A stretch of 64,000 nt of DNA from contig CM063252.1 in the NCBI GenBank assembly GCA_032158295.1, positions 62,001 through 126,000 on the forward strand. Direction: 5' to 3'. The notes beneath the pieces are model-generated. The model searched no databases. It had not been told where the DNA came from and saw only the letters and a list, made by a program, of their open reading frames with translations. Source of the DNA: Pycnopodia helianthoides (taxonomy: Eukaryota; Echinodermata; Asteroidea; Forcipulatida; Asteriidae). Made by a program: the position numbers and the translations under genes. Shown piece by piece: positions 21,937 through 32,884 of the stretch (within the stretch, counting starts at the first letter, position 1; each line of letters begins with the position of its first letter).

Positions 21937-23135
21937 AGTTGCACATGTACGCAGACGACTCAACAATAATATGTAGCTTCTCCAACCGAGAGGAAATCGA
22001 ACGTAGCCTCAAAACAGCCATGGTAAATATTTACGATTGGGCCGCCAAAAATAGGTTGTCAATCAATGCTGCCAAAACTAAGTCAATGATCATCGGCTCT
22101 AAAAGGAAGCTTCAACTGACCTTAACATTGTCATTAATAACGATCCATTTGAACAGGTTACCTCTTTCAAGTGTTTAGGTGTTATAATTGATGAATTCAC
22201 TCACATGGTCTCCTCATATTGATTACATTAAAAATAAAGTTTCTTCTAAATTATCCATGTTAAGTAGAATTCGCCACAACATTCCAAAAAGCAGTCTGCA
22301 CACTTTGGTTAAAACTGTTGCATTACCGAGTTTGGACTATTGTTGTACGGTTTGGGGAGGCCGATACAGTGCACATAGTAACCTGCTGAACAGACTTTTG
22401 AAAAGAGCCGCCTACCGAACTTCCTCAACTGATATGTTTAATGAATTGAACTTGTTATCTTTTGCCGAGAGAATTCGTTTCAACAAAATTATTCTAGTTT
22501 ATAAATGCATACATCATCTTTGCCCAGAGTACATGGCAAAACTATTCATTCACTTCACAAACAGCTGTTCCACTAGACAAAATGACAACCTTACTCTGAG
22601 AGTTCCTATGGCCAAGAAAGAAAGCTTGTGCTCAAGCTTTGCTTTTTCTGGGGCCAAAATGTGGAACGATCTGCCAGTTAGTCTGAGAAAAATCTATTGA
22701 GTTTTTGTCTGTTTTTAAAACTGAGCTTTTTCAATTCCTAATCGCTTAATTTATACTCTGTACACATTGTGAGTTTCTTTTATTTGTACTTCTTGGCAGT
22801 TTTCCCGCCTTTATACATTTATTGTACATTCATCCAAATAACATTTTTATTTAAATTCCAGAATGTGTATGTAGGGACCGGTCTCTGTTTTTTGTTTTGA
22901 AAGCTGGTCTTTTTTTGAAAAAAAAAACAGTTTACATATCCTTACATATTTACGCTTAGTTTATAATTTTTATATCGTTAGTTTTATAATGTGCTTATGT
23001 CTGTTTACTTTTTATTATATTAATTTGTTTGTTTTTAACAATGTAATTATGCAGGGCCCAAATGAAAACCAGTTATTTTTACTGATTTGGCTCACCCTGG
23101 GTTAATAAAGGAAAAAATAAAAAAATCAATAAATA
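21937..23135 (+). mobile_element. 5'-truncated non-LTR retrotransposon (CR1/L2/Rex1-like), copy A
   Basis: It begins at the RT palm (HMYADDSTIIC) and continues through the thumb (NAAKTKSMIIGSK, LDYCCTVWGGR) to the conserved C-terminal tail (LCPEYMAKLF, FAFSGAKMWNDLPVSLRK). A frameshift near 22180 splits it. The 3' end reads CACCCTGGGTTAATAAAGG, then A-rich repeats, as in LINEs. The orthologous insertion is in locus 3, so it is older than the duplication. It is dead: most of the RT and the endonuclease are missing. Confidence 0.85.
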
Positions 23136-23307
23136 AATGTACGGAGCCCGGGAAAGGACATTGAAAGTAAAAACTATGGAAAGCCAATTCGGTCGCACGG
23201 TTAAGTAATCCGTTCGAACGAATTAGGTTTAGTGGCGCTGCATGCCTTAAAACGATCCACTCACAACAACACTTTGCTTCAAGATTGCGGATGGCTGCAT
23301 TTATTAC

Positions 23308-23569
23308 CTGCGGTTCCTGAGTAACTTCCCACCGTCAGCCTGTAGTTGTCACTCACATCAGCGATGCTAAATGAGCCATAGGTGGCATACCTGGATTCGC
23401 CTTCAAAGTCTGACAGATCGACTCTGAGTTCGTAGTCGCCCTGAGCGGTCAGACGGTGCAAGTTGTCGTTGCCGAGCCAAAACTCTCCCTCTAGATTCCC
23501 AAAGCCCCGGCTGTAGCTGGCAAAGTCCAAATAGAAATCAACACTGCCGTCCTGGCGCCGCTGGAATAC
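23308..23569 (-). CDS. FReD locus 2, second FReD exon
   Basis: 262 bp, phase 0 in and phase 1 out: [20 protein letters not shown], then [32 protein letters not shown] and [13 protein letters not shown]. This is the central FReD block, with the GEFWLGN signature. The acceptor is CTTGACAG and the donor is GCAG|GTAATA. It aligns without gaps to 57216-57477, with a handful of substitutions. Confidence 0.92.
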
Positions 23570-23714
23570 CTGTCAAGAAACACGTAAACTTGATTGGTTT
23601 TGTCTTCACATTAACTCTTCATACCATCACAAAAGTGAGCGCTCCTTTCACCTCTACTATGATCAAACAATTACGAAAGCCCAATCGTGCCAATGAAGTA
23701 GGCCTAAATATTAT

Positions 23715-23940
23715 ATGCAGGAACTGATTCCCGCATATATATTATATGCGGAACAAAAGATTCGTGATTACGAATTAGTAATCCGTTATAAGGAATTATT
23801 AATTCGTTATAACGGATTAATAGTTCGAAATAACAGATTACTAAATCGTAAAAACGAGAAGTTATTTCGTTATAACGAATTACCAATTCGCTATAACGAA
23901 TTTTTAATTCATTATAACGAATTAGTTCCCGCTGATATTA
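23715..23940. repeat. palindromic AT-rich satellite, copy 2
   Basis: Same TTCGTTATAACGAATTA-type motif as at 95-290 and 57630-57955. About 150 bp upstream of FReD exon 2 on the gene strand. Confidence 0.85.
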
Positions 23941-23959
23941 TACTTCAGTGGCACGATTG

Positions 23960-25628
23960 ATCTTTCGTAAATAATCGATGTGAGGCAAATTTGAGCTTCA
24001 AATTATCCATTACCACTAGAGAGTCTGGCGGGGTTGGTCGGATCATGGAGCCAAAAATTGCTACATGGTTGCTCGATAATTGCTTGACTGTCCTGTGCAA
24101 TCCCCCTTGGTTGGATCAGGTGTTTGAGCAGTCTTCGTGTTAACTTGTTCTCATGCTTAACTGCTAGAAAAATCAGTTCAACAAATTGACTCCCTCCTTT
24201 GTTTTCTGTCGTTATCAAGTATGTCTTTGATTTGTGTTAATTTGCTGCTTTTCCGTTGTCGTATTTGTCTCTGTGCGTGTTCACACTTCTTTGCTTCCAT
24301 CTTGCCTCGCTCAATGCGCTCCCATCAGCAGCCTCTAAGTCGACTGCGGTGGTTGGTAGGCTGTAGCGTAAGAAGAGTGGACAATCCGTGCGATCTGGCT
24401 CCGGCCACCACGGCGACTGCGTTGTGGCTGCTTCGGTAGCAGCAGTCTCATTCACTATTCCTACTGTCAATGTGGATTCAACCGTTCAAGTAATCGGTTT
24501 GCCGCCCATCGACGGGGGCCCTGCATCGAGTCAGCAAGAGAATGCTGCGCTTTCACCCGCTGCGCTAGTCACCTCTGGAATCTGTGAGTTTGATTCCGGT
24601 TTCAATTTGTTCAGCCCGGCTATCAACGAAGGAAGCGCGACAACTGGCGAGTTTGCTCAGTCCCCACTGCTTAGTCCTCCAATGGCCTACAGGTCTGCAA
24701 CCCATAGACTGACAACACATTTTCCTCAATTACTTGTTCATTATAAGTGTAAAAACATAATAATTTTCGAACAAAAATATATATGATAATTGTTTTTCTT
24801 CTTTATACCAAAACTATCTCTTCAACGTTTCGAAAGGTTATTAGCTTTGAAAAAAGGTATGAAATTAACATTGTAAAGGAGGTATACACGTTTTCCCAAC
24901 GTACTGCACGCTGCTGTCATGTAGGGCATCCACAGACTAATTAATAATTAATGGCATCGCAGGGTTAGCGTGTGGGATGAGCTTGGGGCTGAATTACCTC
25001 TTTCAATGCACGAGACGATTTGGAAAGGCGAGTTCTTTTAATTGTTTCGCCTCCATTTGTCTGCAGGGCCATTCAGCGCAAGCGCGCCATTTGCTGAAAT
25101 TAATATGCTAATAATGTTCGTTCAGCTGCCTACCAGCGTACTGGCTTTCACGATACTAATTTCAGATTGAGGCAAGCTCGTATGCCATCCCGCTCTTTGG
25201 GCTACCAGTGACGCTGAGTTGTGATTCACTTTGGTTGGTGCAGCCACATTTTGTTCTACCCTACGGAATCCTCCTTTCGGCAGGACGACCGCAGTGGGGG
25301 CGTGGGACAACGGCAGTCAAACCAAATGTCCCGTACCTGTCATAGCTTCAACCAGGGAGTTTGAATTGTGTGTGCGGCCAGGTCGTGCTTTTCTGAAGCG
25401 CTTGCTTGGTACGACACGCGGTGTGTCTAAGCCACACCAATTCATCCGTTTTACAGCAGGGGCGTGGGATGATCTACTTGCCTGGCAAACATTTTTGTCA
25501 CACTTTAATGTTTGATGTTTATATTTAAAAATTAGTGTGTATTTCTTGTTCATCATCTCTGTCTTTGTTCAACCTGTCTGTCCGTACGTTCTTGTTCCTG
25601 TTTACGTTTTGTCTGTCTGTCCGTAAGG
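23960..25628 (+). mobile_element. deleted DIRS-type relic, copy 2
   Basis: The gag-like part is as in copy 1 (RSGSGHHGDCVVAAS; WDELGAELPLSMHETIWKGE; DAEL-FTLVGAATFC). It is joined directly near 25370 to a 45-codon RT/RNase H piece, RPGRAFLKRLLGTTRGVSK, ending FLSHFNV. The same PGRAFL-RRLI and FLSHFN words are in the element at 6388-7071. The middle of a full element is missing, giving a short internally deleted derivative. It ends in CTGTCTGTCCGTAAGGCA. Confidence 0.7.
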
Positions 25629-25755
25629 CAGCCATTAACAAGAATGCCCCCTTTGTTAATACCCAAGTCTAATTAAACTTGATAAAACTCCTTCTATTTA
25701 CAAATTCATTCTTAGCGATAAGCACTCTCATTGATTCACAAGCGTGTTATCTTAC

Positions 25756-25886
25756 CGTCCATCCACCACCGTCTGTCTCCATATCACAATACACCTTGAA
25801 AGCCCTACTGGAGTCAAGAGGTTGAACCATGTACACGCCACTCCTCGATACACCCCCTGCAAGAATCACTGAACAATCCATTGGAA
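25756..25886 (-). CDS. FReD locus 2, first FReD exon
   Basis: 131 bp, phase 1 in, phase 0 out: PMDCSVILAGGVSRSGVYMV, then [13 protein letters not shown]. The acceptor TTTGTACAG lies 21 bp closer to the DCS motif than in loci 1 and 3, so this protein lacks their YVLVQW / YLLVQW spacer residues. The donor ACG|GTAAG is conserved. Phase 1 fits the end of the coiled-coil exon at 32885. Confidence 0.9.
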
Positions 25887-25914
25887 CTGTACAAATATGT
25901 ATAAAACGAAACGT

Positions 25915-26505
25915 AGCTTGTTATCCCCGTATCTGCAAAGGCAATATAATTCCAACAGGTAAACATTGCACATGTATTACTCCAGAGTTCATTATCGGAT
26001 TTACAAGTATCATTTCCCCTACGTATCTAGTAATAACTGCGGGATATGAACCCGCGACCTCAGGGTTGACATTAACCAGCATTCTCCATCCCAAGCTACA
26101 ACACACTTATATAACAGTAATAAAGCCACAATACCCTTACCGGCTTCCGTCGTTGCGGTTCTCTCCGTTGCTTCAGCTGTACGAGTCCGGTTCATGGGGA
26201 AGGTATATTTAAATCAAGTTAGTAGAAAAAAGGGAAAAAACGAAAACAAAAGCAATTATTACCGTATATCTGCAATTACTTTTTTATTTGGTAACATTTA
26301 TTTTCTCTTAATCCAGTGCAACGTTATTCCAACAGAAAAATAATTCACATGAATTAATCCAGAGCTCATCATCAGAACTACACGTATCATTTTCTCTAAG
26401 TATCTAATAACTGTGGGATATGAACCCGCGACATCGGGATTGACGTTAACCAGCATTCTTCATCCCAATCTATACCTAATAGAGGTATTTACATTGATAA
26501 AGCCT
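25915..26505. repeat. two tandem copies of a tRNA-like (B-box) repeat
   Basis: 25915-26110 and 26260-26475 are related. Each, read on the minus strand, has TAGCTTGGGATGGAGAATGC or its variant and a B-box-like GGTCGCGGGTTCATATCCCGC word, as in a tRNA-derived SINE. The anticodon region is degraded. Confidence 0.5.
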
Positions 26506-27979
26506 AAAGTGTTATTTCACGTAAATACTTGACATAGTGTGTCCACGGTAAAACAAACACATTAAAAAAAAAAAAAATTGTGGGTGGAAGGGACTTGGGA
26601 TACAAGTAAACAAAATCGACTTTTCAAATCCATATATAGCCCCTTGCCATGGTAACAGCTCGTTTTGTGTTTTGGGCATTTAAGGGCGATTTGGGGGTCT
26701 GTTTTTTTAGCTCATATTTATAACTCCACCCTACCAAAATGCAAATTTATTTCATAAAACCTTTTTATATCCCTACAAAGTGTCATCATTGGCTTTACTT
26801 GAGAAAAAACTTATTGCTATAAATTTCACCATAATGCTATTTTTGCATCATGCATTAAAGCATGTTTTTAGATCTTGCAAAATCTAAATTTTTACCTTAT
26901 TTTTGGCCCTCAAAATATAAATTTGCCAGTGGTCTCAGAAATTGACCTTTCGGTTGTGATTAGGGCCAACATTGGTCTTTTCATAACTGGGGAGAAAAAC
27001 TTGGTCAATTGTTTCCTGCTGTAAAAACACTGCCTCCAAATTTGACTTTTTCCCAAAACAGGGAAAATGCACAAAAACATCCTAATTCAAAGAGGCCCTT
27101 CGCAGCAGCAGAGGAACATGTTTAAAGAGGTCCATGCAAGACAAAGGCCAGGCTGTGAAAGTAGGAAAACCAAGTAAAAGTTCTGAAGATTATGCCTGAA
27201 TCAGAGCTTTTTCCTTTTCCGAAAAACCGTAAACCATTATGAAACATTACTGGCTGATTTGTCTATTCATGTTAAATTAACCTACTGTTTTTTTTATTAT
27301 TTGCAACAGTGCAACTATAATGAAACCCTGCACCCGATGGGGGAATTGCTGACAGAGGGCCAAAAATGGTGGATGGCCAGTTAAGTACTTTGGTTGATTT
27401 TCGCTCATTTTAAAAGTTGTTTTTGTTTTGATGGGGATAAAAAGGTTTACGCTAGGTGGCATGCAGGGGACAGAGGAGACTGTATGAAGAATGTCACAAA
27501 GGACAACTTGTAAAAAAATGCTCATTGCACTACTTCTCTATTTGCAATGAGAATCGTCGCACAAGGTAAAACAGTCATGATACATTAAGAACTCTATATG
27601 GCGAAGCATGGGTTATGGCTTGGTTGGATACCACATTTAAAAAATACTTGGTATTCATTAAATAGCGGGCCTGGAAACTGTGCCAGATTTTTCAAAGCAT
27701 CCTTTCTTTGTGTATTATTATTTCAAACTAAGGGAAAAACTTCATATACATTTTTCCTGTTTTGGAAAAAATTACCATATTTGAGGCAGTAGTGTCACAC
27801 AAGGATACAACTGCCCAAGATTTTCTCACCAGACATGAAACAATCAATATTGGCCCTAATCACAACCAAAGCTGAAGACAGCACAGACTGTCTTGTTTGT
27901 GTTAATGTTCAAGGGGAATTCCCAAATGTGTGACTTTCAACGAAGGGGCGCTGTTCACAACACTTGAATCTGTCTATCT

Positions 27980-28006
27980 ATAATAATAATAATAATAATA
28001 ATAATA
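27980..28006. repeat. (AAT)n microsatellite
   Basis: About nine AAT repeats inside the long-inverted-repeat element. Confidence 0.9.
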
Positions 28007-28365
28007 TACTAATTTGAGAAACGTGTCTGTTTGTTTTAGAAAAAAACTCTGAAGTGCCTGCATAAATCTGGCTGCATAAATCGTCCTGCATTCTTTCGAA
28101 ACGGTGCGCCGCGGCAATCAGCCTGAGGAAATACGAATTTGTACTTTCGTTCTATTGTCAAATAATATTGATTTGTGTGCAAGACTTCATCGAAAGAGGA
28201 CGTGTTGCAAAAACGACATCGATGTGCGGCACGCGATTTTTGTTTCACACCACACGCTGGCTATTGTATACCCACATAAGCTATAGGCCCCTCGCCGGAT
28301 GCGACATTTTTTTTTTCCCAGCGCGGTAAAGGCCATCATTTGCATTTTCGTTTCTCATTGGCTGG

Positions 28366-29529
28366 TAGCCTTGATCAAGGCGTTGTAGTTTTGGTATAAT
28401 TTGTATTGTATTGTTTTAATTTTTATTTTATTTGCGCCGCGCTACCCGCCCGAGCTACCAGCTAGCTACGTCCGTGCATGTGTCTGTGTGCAGTATCAGT
28501 CATGTCAGTGTGTGCGTGCTCGATCGTGTGAGCTATACGTGTACTCACTGAATCAACGCCTCGATGGTTTTGTAAATGCCCAACTTTAGGGCGGAGCTCA
28601 TTATGCTAATGTTTGACTAAAAACCAGTTATCATTGGTTGTTGGTTGGCCTAGCAACTCTCGCTGCGATGTCAATCACAACGTTTTGCAAACACTGCACA
28701 TGTGCTCCTTAGGTCATAGTATTTATGTACAGCGTAAACTAAACACGCATGTGGTAGCCTGTTGCAAGGAAAACGCAATGGCGGGCCAGGGAGAAATCCC
28801 TACCCCAGTAAAAAGGGTATGTTGCCGAAGTCGCTGGAAATCAATGGTGTATAATTGCAACAGTCTATCGCAGCACAACTACAAGAGCTTCAAACAAGAT
28901 AAAACAACTTCCAGGCAGTTAATCAGCAGGCTGATTCTGTTTTGAGCATCAACTTATCAATGACTGACCCTTGCATGTCACATCAAGTGTGTGACAAGTG
29001 TTTGAGAAGGGTACAAAAGTAGAAAATGGCCGCGTGGTTGAACAACAACTAAAAGATCAAGCTGCCATGATGTTCACGATGTAAACAGCGTATAACACAG
29101 TGTGGCATATGTGTACAGCGTACATGTACATGTTTGACACAGTCGTCATGGATTGCATGCTAGCATAGCAGCAGTAATTATGCAGCCTGGTCGTTCAGGT
29201 CAATAGGTCATTCTCAATCGCGCCTGTGATTGGCCAATGTTTAGGATGAAACGCCCACATCCTGCATAAGCGCTTTTCTTGGATTTCCAAGAAAATATAA
29301 AGAAACACATAAGATTTCAGTTACAAACCGGTCAAGGCTGTTGTTTGACTCACGCGTACGAGGTTGAAAGAACGACCGTACTCACGACTTCGCTATACTG
29401 TTCTCGCTGTAATGTACATGTACATGTACTGTACATGTAAATGTACACTGTCTATGCACTGCGTTGTTGCCGAACCGTGCCGCACCGGGCCGAGGAACAC
29501 TATACGCCAACAGCCTTGAATCAAGGCTA
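28366..29529. mobile_element. TAGCCTTGATCAAGGC-family element, 1.16 kb, perfect 9-bp target duplication
   Basis: Starts TAGCCTTGATCAAGGCG, ends GCCTTGAATCAAGGCTA, and is flanked by ATTGGCTGG at 28357-28365 and 29530-29538. It is nested inside the 6-kb element. The plus strand near 28615-29020 has an open stretch (AMAGQGEIPTPVKR; later SHQVCDKCLRRVQK with a CxxC) that might be a transposase remnant, broken by stops. Compare 12079 and 16204. Confidence 0.8.
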
Positions 29530-30299
29530 ATTGGCTGGATGCTGCTGATTTATTCAAGTTGGGAAGCACTTGCATGTTCGCCTATGTAAATTGTACATGT
29601 ATGTACATGTACTGTTACACACTGTGCACGCGCATACAGTACATAGTGATCTCTTTGCTTTTGCGCGGACGTGTTAAATAATTTGTGAACATGTAGGCCT
29701 AGGCCTACCTGAAACAATACTCAGTGTGATCATGGACTGTGAGTGTATACGTCTCATTGTAGATAACTGTCGTCCTTCTTTGAATAAGGATTATACTTGG
29801 TTTATGATCCCAAACTGAAGCCAATAAATTGGTCACCTAGTACTGACCATATTTACTTCCCTGTTGACCCGTGGAGGTAGATTTCCTCCATGGTTGACCA
29901 TTACCCCCATCCGACCTTCTAGGAAATGATATGTCACTGATCTCATATATTTTCTGTGTGACATCATCTCTATATCTAGACATAACCCCTCCTCCTTCAA
30001 GAAACCCTTGAACGTCTCCTAAATTAAGCTTCAAGATTGTTCTTATCCTGGTCGACTCTCCTCGTTTTTGATTGTTCCAAGGGACTTGTGTCAACATTGT
30101 TATTTTCTCGTTTACATTGTGTGTTTTGTTTCTTTTTTTATCTAATTAATTATTTGCCATTAAACAAAGACCCTATTTAGTTATATAACACTACTAATAA
30201 TAATGCGACAGCCAGTATATATCACTTTCAAGTCGTGTTGAACAAGGCAGCAATTAGCCAAAATGGGCTTGGATATTTTGTATCATCTTCAAACTGTTT

Positions 30300-31075
30300 C
30301 GGTCTTTGGTAATCACATTTTTTTTTTACCCAAATCCGTCAAAATCACACCGTTACAGTATCGCACTGTTTGCTGCAGTACCATGTGAAATTGCGTGTAA
30401 AACTATTTTGGCTGCTCACAAACTCTTCTAACATGGTATCATTAGACTCAGAAACGTTCACTGAATCCCCAGAACAAAAAAAATAATGCAAACAAAATGT
30501 TCATATGGGGTAAGCACACTCAAAAAACCCTAATTTTTGCAAAAATCCAACTGTTATGCTCTGTTACATGATCGCACGGTCCACTGCCGTACCGTGTGAA
30601 ATTACGTGTAACACTAATTTGGCTGCTCACAAACTCTTCTAACATGGTATCATTAGACTCAGAATTGTTCACTTAATCCCAAGAAGAAAAAAAAAATCAA
30701 AACAAGTGAAAAATCATTTTTTTGTTTATTTTTTACCCAAATCCATCAAAATCACACCGTTACAGTATCGCACTGTTTGCTGCAGTACCGTGTGAAATTG
30801 CGTGTAAAACTGTTGTGGCTGCTCACAAACTCTTCTAACATGGTATCATTAGACTCAGAAACGTTCACTGAATCCCCAGAACAACAAAAAAATGAAAAAC
30901 AAAAAAATGTTCATAGGGGGTAAGCACACTCAGTTGAAACAAAAAAACGAATTTTTGCAAAAATCCAACTTTTATGCTCCGCGGCTGCACTATCGCACGG
31001 TCCGCTACCGTTACTGCTTGTAAAACTACTTTGGCTGCTCACAAACTCTTAAAACATGGTATCATTAGATAGACT
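30300..31075. repeat. tandem array of about 210-bp units (four copies)
   Basis: Units are marked by GTATCGCACTGTTTGCTGCA or its variant at about 30358, 30568, 30763 and 30989, with CACAAACTCTTCTAACATGG in each. Alternate units are more alike, so the array has a dimer (about 410-bp) order. Confidence 0.85.
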
Positions 31076-32499
31076 AGTGGGATTTCTGAAAATTGTGACT
31101 GTTAGGGGCATTTTGTAGTAAAAGTGGGGAACCAGACTTTTTTACATAATTTTGTTATGCTGATTCCGAAAAAACCGGTTCCCAAGCGAAATTTTGAATT
31201 TTTGACCATCTAGTTTGCATAAACAAAATGGCCGTAAAATTGCAAATTTTGAGCCTTTTTTAACCATTTCCTGCAATTTCTCTGTAACCCAGCAAGCAAA
31301 AATGACAAATGATATGTCTGTACCTATGTATTAAAGGTCAGAGAATAGGATTAAGACATTTTTGAAGTAATTAGTGGTAAATAATACTCATAAATATGCA
31401 AATTAGTAGCCGCCATTACAGAAAAATCGTTTTTCTCCACCATCCCTGGATGGTAAGCACACTCAGTTGCAGTTTTTTTTTGCACTGCTTTCCAGTGCTT
31501 ACCAGTCTTCTGAGAAACAAGGTATCTTATTTACTTGGCCTACCCGAAACCACAACCTGCACCTGGTGTCTGCCCGATGTCTGGAACAGTGACAGGATGA
31601 TTAATTGCTCCCAAGTAACAGCGGCTAGATCTAAGACCTTGGATCGTGTTAATGGGGTTAGGGATAGCCTCAGGGGAATTCCTTGGGCCTCAGGGGAATT
31701 CTATGGGGCTTCGAAATTAAAGGTGACTGTAGGCCGAAGACTTACCCCAAGCTAATTCTGCTGGTACTAGTGCTATCCGGCTATGGTCCATTGAGGAACT
31801 TAAAACAAAACGTAATTTTTGACTGTACCGTTAATGAGTAAACAAAATTTGTTTACAACGGTACAGTCGATGACTGTGCGAGAGTGCAGCGCAGGGTTTT
31901 AATGATATTAAACCAATTTGAGAGAACAACTTAAAATTGCATTTTCCCTGTTTTGGGGAAAACAAGTTTATGTTTGAGTCATTACTGTCACAACATAATT
32001 CAATTGTTTTTCAAGTTTTTCTTAGCAGATATGAACAAACCAATGTTGGCCCTAAACACAACCGAAAGGAAAATTGTCTGAGACCCCTGGCAAATTGACA
32101 TTTTGAGGGCCAAAAATAGGGTAAACATTTCAATTTTGCAAGCTCTAAAAACATACAAGGGTGAAATTTAAGGCAATAATTTGTTTTCTCAAGTAAAGCC
32201 AAGGATGATACTTTGTTTAGATATAAAGTGTTTAGATATGAAATAGTTTTGCAATTTGGTAGGGTGGAGTTATAAATATGAGCTAAAAACCAGTTTTCAG
32301 ACCCCCAAAATGCCCTAAAATGCCCAAAACACAAAATGAGCTGTTACCATGGCAACGGGTTTTATAAATATTTCAAAAGTCAATTTTATTAACTTAACTT
32401 GTATACCAAGGCCCTTCCACACACAAAGTATTTTGAAAAAAATATGTTTTAACCGTTTACACAGCATGATAAATATTTACGTGAACTGACTCTTAACAT

Positions 32500-32560
32500 C
32501 ATTAGGAACTTCCATCGTTGCGGTTTTCTCAGTTGCAACACTTGTATCAGCCTCGTTCGT
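32500..32560 (-). pseudogene. possible vestigial small linker exon between coiled coil and FReD
   Basis: The minus strand, after a pyrimidine-rich run and an AG, reads ADTSVATEKTATMEVPN. A related stretch on the same strand at 26145-26195 reads TAEATERTATTEA and ends in GCCG|GTAAG, a good donor. One of the two has a donor and the other an acceptor-like site. Neither is complete, and the main gene model does not need them. Confidence 0.3.
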
Positions 32561-32884
32561 AAAAAAAAAGGTTTTTCTTTTTTAATCTAATCATAAAAGA
32601 AGACTTAATGGCAATTCTGACTTAGGAGTATAAACAAAAATCAGGCTGATTTCTTAAGCTATAATTTTTTTTTGGAAATTTTGCAAGATGTCCTTCCGAG
32701 AAGGAAAGCAGATTTTTTGTTTTAAAGGTTGTTTTTAAAGAAAAATGTCTTTTATGGTGTAAAGTTATCATGAAAAGAAAATCTCAAGTATTTCAGAGGA
32801 AAATGTCGACCTTTTAAAGCTGACTTTGGTGTATAGGCAAGTAATCAAAAGCTGTGAAAATTACTGTAACTAAACTACACTTAC

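Larger units (their letters stand above)
19445..25628. repeat. segmental-duplication block, copy at locus 2
   Basis: Colinear with 52818-59840: the same order of AT-rich 3' flank, FReD exon 3, a TATATAGCGC repeat, a truncated LINE, FReD exon 2, palindromic satellite and DIRS-type relic. Differences are a MITE and a repeat insertion in the other copy. This proves the tandem duplication of the FReD gene body. Confidence 0.9.
26516..32485. mobile_element. about 6-kb element with long (at least 400-bp) terminal inverted repeats
   Basis: 26516-27020 is the inverted complement of about 31990-32485, over TTCACGTAAATACTTGAC, GTGGAAGGG-CTTGG-ATACAAGT, CCATGGTAACAGCTC, and TTTAGCTCATATTTATAACTCCACCCTACC in successive blocks. 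A third partial inverted copy at about 27700-27880 makes a smaller palindrome with 26940-27100. The inside carries a nested element, a 210-bp tandem array and no recognisable transposase. It fills most of intron 1 of FReD locus 2. No clear target duplication is seen. Confidence 0.7.

Noticed and set aside
28615..28945. 110-codon plus-strand ORF as a cellular gene
   Set aside because: It lies wholly within a transposon with 9-bp target duplications and shows no domain. At best it is a transposase remnant.
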